Assembly (NCBI GenBank): GCA_050247895.1 | Contig: JBFWTJ010000061.1 | Coordinates: 1 to 15,845, forward strand | DNA length: 15,845 nucleotides | Source: CAVPEW01 sp050247895 | GTDB taxonomy: Bacteria; Actinomycetota; Acidimicrobiia; Acidimicrobiales; VFJN01 | Reading direction: 5' to 3' | Shown: positions 1 to 10,949 of the stretch, one piece after another | How the letters are laid out: every line of letters begins with the position of its first letter | Numbering within the stretch: the first letter of the stretch is position 1 | Notes under the pieces: generated by a model | Databases searched by the model: none | What the model was told of the DNA's origin: nothing | What the model saw: only the letters and a program-made list of their open reading frames with translations | Position numbers and translations under genes: made by a program

Positions 1-1855
1 TCTCGCCGTCGAGCGGGTCCTTGCCGTGGCCGGCCTCGACGTCGTCGCGGAAGGCGTTGATCACCCCGAGGAACAGGTTGCCCGAGATGTTCTCCAGGTG
101 GCCCCGGTACTTGAGCCACGGCCCGGCGGCCGAGATGTGGTCGGTGGTGCACTTGCCCTTGGCCTTCATGAGCACCGGCAGCTCGACGTAGTCCTCGCCG
201 TCCCAGGGCGCGAACGGGGCCAGGAGCTGGAGCCGGTCGCTGTCGGGCCGGACCTCGACGTCCACGCCGGCACCGTCGGGCGGGGGGGTGACGAAGCCGG
301 ACTCGCCGGGGTCGAAGCCCGCCGCGGGGAGCTGCTCGCCGACCGGCGGCTCGAGGCGGACCTCGGTGCCGTCGGGTGCGGTGATGGCGTCGTTGACCGG
401 GTCGAAGTCCAGCGTGCCGGCCAGGGCCAGCGCGATGACCACGTCGGGGCTGGTCACGAAGCTGAGGGTGTTGGCGTTCCCGTCGTTGCGCTTGGGGAAG
501 TTGCGGTTGTAGCTGTTGACGATCGTGTTGAGCTTGGTCGGGTCCAGGTCGGTCCGGTCCCACTGGCCGATGCAGGGCCCGCAGGCGTTGGCCAGCACCG
601 TGCCGCCGATCGCCTCCAGGTCGGCCAGCAGGCCGTCCCGCTCGATGGTGGCCCGCACCTGCTCCGAGCCCGGCGTGATGAGGAGCTGGGTCCGGGCCCG
701 CAGGCCCTTGGCCTTGGCCAGCCGGGCGATCGACGCGGCCCGGGTGATGTCCTCGTAGGAGGAGTTGGTGCACGACCCGATGAGGGCGGAGGAGATCTCC
801 AGCGGCCAGCCCTCGGCGCGGGCGTGGTCGCCGACCTCGCTGACCTTGTGGGCCCGGTCGGGGGAGTGGGGGCCGTTGATCATCGGTTCTAGGGTCGACA
901 GGTCGATCTCGATGACCTGGTCGAAGAAGCGGCCGGGCTCGGCCGCCACCTCGGGGTCGGGCCGCAGGTCGTCGAGGACCGCGGCGGCGGCGTCGGCCAG
1001 CTCGCCCCGGGCGGTCGAGCGCAGGTACGCCAGGCCGGCCTCGTCGAAGGAGAACAGCGACGTGGTGGCGCCGATCTCGGCGCCCATGTTGCAGATGGTG
1101 GCCTTGCCCGTGGTGGACAGGGCATCGGCGCCGGGACCGAAGTACTCCACGATGGCGCCGGTGCCGCCCTTGACGGTGAGGATCTCGGCCACCTTCAGGA
1201 TCACGTCCTTGGGGGCGGTCCAGCCCGAGAGGCGACCGGTCAGGTGGACGCCGATCAGCTTGGGGAACCGGACGTTGAACGGGAACCCCGTCATCACGTC
1301 GACGGCGTCGGCGCCGCCCACCCCGATGGCCACCATGCCCAGGCCGCCGGCGTTGGGCGTGTGGCTGTCGGTGCCGATCATCATCCCGCCGGGGAAGGCG
1401 TACTGCTCCAGTACGACCTGGTGGATGATCCCGCTGCCGGGCTTCCAGAAGCCGATGCCGTACTTGGCCGACACCGAGCGCAGGAAGCCGTAGACCTCGC
1501 TGTTGATGTCCAGGGCGAACTTCAGGTCGATGTCGGCGCCGGCCTTGGCCTGGATGAGGTGGTCGCAGTGCACGGTGGAGGGCACCGCGACCTGGGGCAG
1601 GCCGGCGGTCATGAACTGGAGCAGCGCCATCTGGGCGGTGGCGTCCTGCATGGCGACCCGGTCGGGGTCGAAGTCGGCGTAGCTGCGGCCCCGCTCGAGC
1701 TCCTGGCCGTGGGGGTCGCGCAGGTGGTTGACGAGGATCTTCTCGGCGAAGGTCAGCGGTCGGCCGAGGCGTTCCCGGCCCAGCGCCACCCGCTCGGGGA
1801 GGCGGGCGTAGACCTGCTCGACCAGCGACAGCGGGGTGGTGGCGGTGACGGCCAT
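1..1855 (-). CDS. acn: Aconitate hydratase, mitochondrial-type (3' end off window)
   Basis: Interconverts citrate and isocitrate through cis-aconitate in the TCA cycle, using a cytoplasmic [4Fe-4S] cluster. I translated 618 codons from the ATG at 1855. The three cluster ligands are visible: C362 in GSCTNSS, and C425 and C428 in ACGPCIGQ. Their spacing equals that of mitochondrial aconitase (C358, C421, C424), offset by four. Further family blocks are HCDHLIQA, GTDSHTPNAGGLG near residue 160, NSYNRNFPKRNDG, and CTTDHISAAGPW near the left edge. About 140 C-terminal residues (swivel domain) should lie outside the window. The start is set by an AGGGAGG ribosome site at 1860-1866, four bases upstream. 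The gene is divergent from the GntR regulator gene at 1967. It resembles the mitochondrial branch rather than the roughly 900-residue AcnA common in actinobacteria; this branch call rests on motif spacing only. Confidence 0.95.
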   Translation of the reverse strand, partial: MAVTATTPLSLVEQVYARLPERVALGRERLGRPLTFAEKILVNHLRDPHGQELERGRSYADFDPDRVAMQDATAQMALLQFMTAGLPQVAVPSTVHCDHLIQAKAGADIDLKFALDINSEVYGFLRSVSAKYGIGFWKPGSGIIHQVVLEQYAFPGGMMIGTDSHTPNAGGLGMVAIGVGGADAVDVMTGFPFNVRFPKLIGVHLTGRLSGWTAPKDVILKVAEILTVKGGTGAIVEYFGPGADALSTTGKATICNMGAEIGATTSLFSFDEAGLAYLRSTARGELADAAAAVLDDLRPDPEVAAEPGRFFDQVIEIDLSTLEPMINGPHSPDRAHKVSEVGDHARAEGWPLEISSALIGSCTNSSYEDITRAASIARLAKAKGLRARTQLLITPGSEQVRATIERDGLLADLEAIGGTVLANACGPCIGQWDRTDLDPTKLNTIVNSYNRNFPKRNDGNANTLSFVTSPDVVIALALAGTLDFDPVNDAITAPDGTEVRLEPPVGEQLPAAGFDPGESGFVTPPPDGAGVDVEVRPDSDRLQLLAPFAPWDGEDYVELPVLMKAKGKCTTDHISAAGPWLKYRGHLENISGNLFLGVINAFRDDVEAGHGKDPLDGE

Positions 1856-1910
1856 GGGGCCTCCCTGGGTGTTGGCGTGGACGTGGTCGTACGGTGGCCG
1901 GCCCGGCGGA

Positions 1911-1922
1911 CGCAGCGCTGCG
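1911..1922. promoter_or_regulatory. 12-bp perfect palindrome in acn/GntR intergenic region
   Basis: CGCAGCGCTGCG reads the same on both strands. It lies 55 to 66 bases upstream of the aconitase ATG and about 45 bases before the GntR start, in the 111-bp divergent gap (1856-1966). It could be an operator or a small hairpin in the acn leader. Short GC palindromes arise easily in this composition, so its function is uncertain. Confidence 0.3.
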
Positions 1923-1948
1923 GGACAGGGTTGCAGGTCCGGCGTATG

Positions 1949-1968
1949 TAGACAAGTCTATGACAAGT
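1949..1968. promoter_or_regulatory. Candidate GntR operator overlapping the regulator's start
   Basis: Positions 1949-1960 form an inverted repeat, TAGAC-AA-GTCTA. The heptamer GACAAGT occurs at 1951-1957 and again at 1962-1968, one helical turn (11 bp) apart, and the second copy runs into the GTG start codon at 1967. AGAC/GTCT half-sites are common in operators of the HutC/UTRA branch of GntR regulators, so autoregulation is the simplest reading. On the minus strand 1955-1960 reads TAGACT, a possible -10 for acn, which would place the site on the acn promoter too. The AT content stands out from the surrounding DNA. Confidence 0.5.
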
Positions 1969-2698
1969 GCGCGAGATCCGCTATCGGGCCATCGCCGACG
2001 AGCTGCGCCGCGGGATCGCCGACGGCGACCTGCGGGCCGGACGGCTCCTACCCAGCGAAGCCGAGCTCTCGGCCCGCTTCGGGGCCAGCCGGGTCACCGT
2101 GCGCCGCGCCCTGGACCTGCTGCGCGAGGACGGCCTCGTCGACGCCCGCCAGGGCTTCGGCTGGTTCGTCGCCTCCGACCCGCTGCGCCAGACGCTCGGT
2201 CGGCTCGGGACGATCGAGGCCCAGCTCACCGAGTCCGGCCGGCGGGCCGAGCGCCAGGTCCTCGACTTCCGCTTCGTGGCGGCACCGGCCCACGTCCGCG
2301 ACGTCCTGGGTGCCGAGACGGTGCTCGAGGTCCGCCGCCTGACCCTCGCCGACGGCACGCCCTTCGCCCGGGTCACCGTGTGGTGCCCCGAGGAGATCGG
2401 GGCGCGCCTGTCGCGCGACGACGTCGAGCGGGCCACCTTCTACGAGGTCGTCGACGTTCCCCTGGGCGGGGCGACCCAGACCATCACCGCCGCGGCCTGC
2501 GCCGCGGACGACGCGGCCCTGCTCCACGTGCCGGTCGGCTCCCCGGTGCTGCGCTGCGAACGGGTCACCCACGCCGCCGACGGTGCCGTCGTCCTGCTCA
2601 GCGAGCACGTCTTCCCCGCCCACCGCACCGAGCTCGTCGTCGACCTGGTGGCCAGCGACCGCTCCATCGCCCCGACCGGGCTGCGCCTGGTCGAGTAG
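1967..2698 (+). CDS. GntR-family regulator with UTRA domain (HutC-like)
   Basis: Predicted DNA-binding repressor or activator of 243 residues, the usual length for the HutC/UTRA subfamily. Residues about 5-68 form the GntR winged helix: LPSEAELSARFGASRVTVRRA is the helix-turn-helix and RQGFGWFV the wing. Residues about 85-235 match the UTRA ligand-binding fold, ending in the typical HVFPAHRTELVVDL strand. The GTG start is forced: an in-frame TGA lies two codons upstream (1961-1963), and no Shine-Dalgarno precedes it, so translation may be leaderless. The gene is divergent from acn and convergent with gltB, from which only 3 bp separate it. That position suggests control of acn and possibly of citrate, 2-oxoglutarate or glutamate balance. 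The ligand cannot be read from the sequence. Confidence 0.9.
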   Translation: MREIRYRAIADELRRGIADGDLRAGRLLPSEAELSARFGASRVTVRRALDLLREDGLVDARQGFGWFVASDPLRQTLGRLGTIEAQLTESGRRAERQVLDFRFVAAPAHVRDVLGAETVLEVRRLTLADGTPFARVTVWCPEEIGARLSRDDVERATFYEVVDVPLGGATQTITAAACAADDAALLHVPVGSPVLRCERVTHAADGAVVLLSEHVFPAHRTELVVDLVASDRSIAPTGLRLVE

Positions 2699-2701
2699 CG
2701 C

Positions 2702-7132
<4,431 letters not shown>

Positions 7133-7220
7133 GCGCGGCCTCCTCGGGTCGGACGCTGGCTGGCGCCGGGGGCTTCGCCGTTGAAGTGCCGGGCGGCGCT
7201 GCCCTTCCCCGAACGACCCC

Positions 7221-7226
7221 AGGCTA
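7221..7226 (-). promoter_or_regulatory. gltB: Candidate -10 element of the gltB promoter
   Basis: On the minus strand this reads TAGCCT, matching the actinobacterial TAnnnT -10 pattern. A start six or seven bases downstream would give a leader of about 82 bases carrying the AGGAGG ribosome site. No convincing -35 hexamer is visible; that position falls in the GC hairpins ending the upstream gene. I see no riboswitch or attenuator fold in the leader. Confidence 0.35.
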
Positions 7227-7235
7227 CCCCCGCTC

Positions 7236-7273
7236 CCCGCAGCGCGGGTGGCGTCCCGACCCGGGCCGGTCGG
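7236..7273 (-). terminator. Possible hairpin terminator after the acyltransferase gene
   Basis: Directly after the acyltransferase stop codon, 7256-7273 forms CCGACC-6-GGTCGG, and 7236-7248 forms CCCGC-AGC-GCGGG. Two GC stems in 38 bases between the end of the four-gene operon and the putative gltB promoter suggest termination. There is no U-tract, so this is not a classical intrinsic terminator, and GC-rich DNA makes chance stems likely. Confidence 0.3.
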
Positions 7274-8200
7274 TCAGAGCTCGGGCCAGCGCCGGGTCGA
7301 ACGGCGTCGCCGGCGGTCCCGGTCGCCCAGGGCCCAGACCCGGCGCCACGACGGCGTGTCGGGTCCCGAGAGCGTGGGCGTGGTGCCCGCCGCGGCCCGC
7401 CGGCGGGCCTGCCACCAGTCGGTGCGGGACTCGTCGGCCAGCTCGGCCACCGCCTGCTCGATGCGGGTGGCGTACCGGCTCGCGTTGTCGCCCTCCCGGG
7501 GCCGCAGCGGCACGCCGAAGGTGACGGTGACCTTGGCCGGCCGGGGCACCTTGGCCCCCTTGCGCAGGATGCGGCTGGTCCCGGCGATGTGGACCGGCAC
7601 GACGGGGACCTCGCAGCGCATCGACAGGTAGGCCGCCCCGCCCCGGAACGGCTGGCCCCAGCCGTCAGGGGAGCGCCCGCCCTCGGGGAAGATCAGCATC
7701 GACCAGCCCTCGGCGAGCAGCTCGGCGGCCTGGTCGGCGGAACGGCGGGTGACCTTGGTCCGCTCGATGGGGATGGCCCCCATGACCAGCGCCGAGAGCG
7801 CCGCGGTGGCCGGCGTGCGGAAGAAGTAGTCGGCCGCGGCGCCGACGAAGACCTTGTGCCGCCAGGTGTCGGGGATGGAGCTGAGCAGGACCGGGGTGTC
7901 GAGGTGGCTGTGGTGGTTGGCGGCGAAGATCACCGCGCCCCCCTCGTCCTGGAGCGGGACCAGGCGGTCCAGCCCGTTGCGGTCGGGCGTGCCGAGCGCG
8001 GCCACCGCCGGGCGCATGAGGCCCTCGACCACCGCGGCCCGGGCCAGGCGGGCCGGGTAGCGGCGGGCCCACGCCGTGTCGTAGTCGGGCCCGAGCCGGC
8101 GCTCGGCGGGCCGGGGCTCGACGCCCTGGGGGACCGTCGGGGCCCGGTACGGGAACGACGGGCGGGGCACCCGGACCCGGGGGAGCTCGAACCCGGCCAT
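7274..8200 (-). CDS. PlsC-type lysophospholipid/glycerolipid acyltransferase
   Basis: Membrane-associated acyltransferase of 308 residues, probably transferring an acyl chain from acyl-CoA or acyl-ACP to a lysophosphatidate-like or other hydroxyl acceptor. Family blocks are in order: N95-H-H-S-H-L-D101 (catalytic HX4D, H96 and D101), block II GAIPIERTK near 141-149, FPEGGRS at 171-177 (block III) and PVVPVHIAGT at 199-208 (block IV). The first 70 residues and the arginine-rich C-terminus (DRDRRRRRSTRR) are extra to the core; the basic tail may bind membrane. I see no clear transmembrane helix. It is the last gene of the four-gene operon; its ATG overlaps the upstream TGA as TGATG, so translation is probably coupled. 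Phospholipid housekeeping is possible, but the operon suggests a specialised acceptor. Confidence 0.9.
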   Translation of the reverse strand: MAGFELPRVRVPRPSFPYRAPTVPQGVEPRPAERRLGPDYDTAWARRYPARLARAAVVEGLMRPAVAALGTPDRNGLDRLVPLQDEGGAVIFAANHHSHLDTPVLLSSIPDTWRHKVFVGAAADYFFRTPATAALSALVMGAIPIERTKVTRRSADQAAELLAEGWSMLIFPEGGRSPDGWGQPFRGGAAYLSMRCEVPVVPVHIAGTSRILRKGAKVPRPAKVTVTFGVPLRPREGDNASRYATRIEQAVAELADESRTDWWQARRRAAAGTTPTLSGPDTPSWRRVWALGDRDRRRRRSTRRWPEL

Positions 8201-9795
8201 CAGCTCACGTCGGCCATCACGAGGGGCGGGTTGTGGACGTGGGTCAGCGTGGCGTCCCGGCCCACGACGTCGGCGGCCATCTCCAGGGCGTCCTGGAGGG
8301 TCGACGCCGGGGTGAACCCGAGGCGGCGCACCGACCGGGGATCACCGCCCACGATCACCACCTTCCCCGCGTGGGACATGCCGTGGCAGCCCCAGTACCA
8401 CATGTAGAAGGGGTGGACGCCGTGGTAGGCGTAGCTCGTGCGGTAGAGGTGGCGGTACCACTCGTCCTCCGCGTAGCGCTTCTCGTAGCGGGCCTCGATC
8501 TCGACCGGATCGGTCGTGTCGGCCAGGACCTCGTCGAAGAAGTCGATGTAGCTCGGGTGGTGGACGGGGTGGAACTCGGGCGTGGTCGGGTGGCTCATGA
8601 TCACCACGCCGCCCTCGCGCACCAGGGGCCGCCCCCGGTACATGTTGAAGAAGTAGCCCAGGCCCAGGCACATGACCAGGATCGGGTTCATGATCGAGTT
8701 CACGTTGTAGGGCCCGACGTAGGGCAGGCCCATGGTGAGGATGTCGGTCTGGCCCTCCACCGGCACGAGCTGCTGGGCGAAGACGTTGCGGGTGGTGACC
8801 TCGTGCACGGCGTCCACCTCGCCGGCCTGCACCGATGTCACGCCGTAGGGCGCCTGCCAGGACTGGAAGATCCGCCGGCGGGCCTTGATCGGCAGGCGAT
8901 CCAGGCCGGCCTTCATGGCCACGAAGGTGGCCCGGTCGCGCACGTTCCACTCCCACTCGCGCTTCTGGAGCGTGGCCATCGGCCCCGTGGTGCCGAACGT
9001 GTCGTTGTTGAGCGTGCTCTCGATCTGGAAGACCTTCACGCCGCTGTCGCGCAGCACCTCGCCCATCCGCCAGTTGGCGCTGTGCAGCTCGCTGGCGTGG
9101 CGGTCCATGAAGCTGCGGCTCTGCTGCATCGTCCGCACGTTGTGGTGGTGGCGCAGCGAGCGGTACGAGGCCAGGCCGGTGGCGGTCGACTTCCAGCCGC
9201 CGTCCATCGACACGAGGTTGACGTTCACGTAGACGACCAGGTCCGAGGTGGCCGCCCGCTTGTTGATCTCGACCTCCTCGCCGTGGCGCGTCGTGCCCAG
9301 GAAGGCGAGGTTGTCGGGGTCTTCGGCGTCGTGGTTGTAGAGCAGGCCCTGGGGGGCGAAGGCGTCGTAGACCCGGTCGCCCACGGCGTGGCGCAGCTCG
9401 GCCTCGGTCATCCGCCGGTGCAGGGCCAGCGCGGCGATGATGTGCACGTCGTCGACCCCGGCCTCGGCGGCCAGGTCGAGCACGGCCTCGATGATCCGCT
9501 GACGCACGTCGGGCCGGCGCATCGGGGGCAGCGGCAGGCTGATGTCGTCGAAGCAGATGGTCAGCTTCATGCCCGGGCGCAGCAGCGCCCGCAGGGGCGG
9601 GCTGTCGCCCAGCGGGTCGTCGAGGGCCTGGCGGATGGCGCCGTCGACGTCGTCGAGCGCGGCCAGCGGCTCGCCCGGGTAGATCACCCGCGACCGCCCG
9701 GCGGGGAGCTTCTCCAGCCGGAGGGACTCGCCGTGGTGGAACAGGATCGGGGGGGTCGACTTGTCGACGTCGAGGACGAAGCCGGGTCTGGGCAT
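8200..9795 (-). CDS. LarA-like protein (lactate racemase superfamily, DUF2088)
   Basis: 531 residues, longer than the roughly 420 of classical LarA. LarA uses a nickel-pincer nucleotide to racemise 2-hydroxyacids by hydride transfer. Matching blocks are CFDDISLPLP (81-90, the phosphate-binding D-x-T-R-P region), ALALHRRMTEAEL (122-134; H126 aligns with LarA His108), YNHDAEDPDNLAFLGTT (153-169) and GGWKS (199-203; K202 aligns with the pincer-bearing Lys184). Residues aligned with LarA Arg75 and His174 appear to be replaced: the first lies in ISLPLP, and the position ten before K202 is V192. The middle is histidine- and tyrosine-rich (SLRHHHNV, HPFYMWYWGCHGMSH). Cofactor genes larB, larC and larE are not in the window. 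The start is at the TGATG overlap with the dehydrogenase stop. The family assignment is firm; the reaction is unknown. Confidence 0.85.
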   Translation of the reverse strand: MPRPGFVLDVDKSTPPILFHHGESLRLEKLPAGRSRVIYPGEPLAALDDVDGAIRQALDDPLGDSPPLRALLRPGMKLTICFDDISLPLPPMRRPDVRQRIIEAVLDLAAEAGVDDVHIIAALALHRRMTEAELRHAVGDRVYDAFAPQGLLYNHDAEDPDNLAFLGTTRHGEEVEINKRAATSDLVVYVNVNLVSMDGGWKSTATGLASYRSLRHHHNVRTMQQSRSFMDRHASELHSANWRMGEVLRDSGVKVFQIESTLNNDTFGTTGPMATLQKREWEWNVRDRATFVAMKAGLDRLPIKARRRIFQSWQAPYGVTSVQAGEVDAVHEVTTRNVFAQQLVPVEGQTDILTMGLPYVGPYNVNSIMNPILVMCLGLGYFFNMYRGRPLVREGGVVIMSHPTTPEFHPVHHPSYIDFFDEVLADTTDPVEIEARYEKRYAEDEWYRHLYRTSYAYHGVHPFYMWYWGCHGMSHAGKVVIVGGDPRSVRRLGFTPASTLQDALEMAADVVGRDATLTHVHNPPLVMADVS

Positions 9796-10949
9796 CAGAG
9801 GTGCTGCCTCTCCTTCTCGGCGCGGAGGTCGAACGCGACCTTGACGGCACCCCGGCGGCCGGCATCGGCTGCGTGGGCCAGGGCCTCCTCGTAGCGGGCC
9901 AGGGGGTAGGTGGCGGAGACCAGGCGGGCCAGGTCGAGCGCGCCGACCATCTCGAGCGCGGCGGGGAAGTCCTCCCGCCGGTACGCGTAGGCCCCCTGCA
10001 GGGAGATCTCCCGCTGCCACAGCGGGGTCAGGTCCAGCGTGGTCACGCCGGGCATCCCCACGGCGTGGATCGTGCCGCCCGGGGCGCAGATGCGCAGGGC
10101 CTGGGCGAGCGTGTCGGGCGACCCGACGCAGTCGACGACCTGGCCCACGCCCCCGCCGAGCTGGCCGTTGTCGTAGCGCATCGTGCCCGACATCGACCGG
10201 ACGGCCCGCTCCAGCTCGCCCGGGGCGACGACCCGGTCGGCACCGAGCTCGGCGGCGAGCCGGCGCTGCTCGGGGTGCTTGGCCGCGGCGAGGATCGTGG
10301 CGTCGGGGTGGGCCCGGCGCACCGCGGCGATGGTGAGCAGCCCCACGGTGCCCGCGCCCACCACGGCCAGCGTGCCGGGGCCGATCCGGGAGGCGGCGTG
10401 GACGGCGCAGGCGGCCGGCTCGACGAGCACCGCGGCCTCGTCGGACACCGCGTCGGGCACCGCGACGAGCTGGGACTCGTGGGCCAGCATGAGCGTCGAC
10501 CAGCCGCCGCCGGTCGACGCGCAGTAGCCGCACTGCAGGCCGGGTTCGAGCTGGCCGTGGGCCAGGCGCCCGCAGTGGTTCAGGTCGCCCGCGGCGCAGG
10601 CCGGGCAGGGCGGGTCGATGCCGCGTGCCGCGCACCCCAGCACCGGGATCACCACGACCCGGCTGCCGTCGTCGAGCTCGCCGACGACCTCGTGGCCGGG
10701 CGTGAACGGGAAGCTGACGATCGGCTCGTACCAGCGCGACGAGCTGCCGTCGATGGTGGCCAGGTCGGATCCGCAGATGCCGGCCAGCCGGGGCCGGACC
10801 CGGACCCAGCCGGGACCGGGCGGGGCGGGCGGGTCGACGTCGCGCAGCGACAGGGGACCGACCTTGGCCCCCAGGCCCGGGGCCAGCCGCCCGGCCACGA
10901 CCGCCGCCGCGTAGCGGGCCGGCTTGCGGGAGAAGCGCAGGGCCCTCAC
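9795..10949 (-). CDS. Zinc-dependent medium-chain alcohol dehydrogenase
   Basis: 384-residue MDR-superfamily oxidoreductase interconverting an alcohol and an aldehyde or ketone with NAD(P). The catalytic zinc ligands are C59 in GICGSD, H86-E87 in PGHEVVGE and probably E178 in VEPAAC. The structural-zinc lobe has C106, C115, C118 and C126, with the first cysteine further out than the usual C-x2-C-x2-C-x7-C. The Rossmann motif GAGTVG is at 198-203. The GTG start at 10949 overlaps the upstream stop by four bases (GTGA); the open frame continues upstream, but only as a shadow of the neighbouring gene. Its place between an acyl-CoA-reductase-like protein and a LarA-like protein suggests it works on a lipid alcohol, aldehyde or hydroxy/keto intermediate. 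The substrate is not readable from the sequence. Confidence 0.9.
   Translation of the reverse strand: MRALRFSRKPARYAAAVVAGRLAPGLGAKVGPLSLRDVDPPAPPGPGWVRVRPRLAGICGSDLATIDGSSSRWYEPIVSFPFTPGHEVVGELDDGSRVVVIPVLGCAARGIDPPCPACAAGDLNHCGRLAHGQLEPGLQCGYCASTGGGWSTLMLAHESQLVAVPDAVSDEAAVLVEPAACAVHAASRIGPGTLAVVGAGTVGLLTIAAVRRAHPDATILAAAKHPEQRRLAAELGADRVVAPGELERAVRSMSGTMRYDNGQLGGGVGQVVDCVGSPDTLAQALRICAPGGTIHAVGMPGVTTLDLTPLWQREISLQGAYAYRREDFPAALEMVGALDLARLVSATYPLARYEEALAHAADAGRRGAVKVAFDLRAEKERQHL
9797..9813 (-). promoter_or_regulatory. Ribosome site held in a hairpin at the dehydrogenase/LarA-like junction
   Basis: On the transcript GGAGAGG (9807-9813) is the likely Shine-Dalgarno for the LarA-like gene. 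Its AGAGG part (9807-9811) can pair with CCTCT (9797-9801) through a 5-base loop just before the ATG at 9795. The stem lies inside the last codons of the dehydrogenase gene, so a ribosome finishing that gene would open it. This would couple translation of the two. It is a short stem and only suggestive. Confidence 0.35.

Noticed and set aside
26..1951. Plus-strand open frames opposite aconitase (26-892, 765-1493, 1244-1951)
   Set aside because: The minus strand encodes an uninterrupted aconitase with all catalytic cysteines. The plus-strand products are low-complexity shadows.
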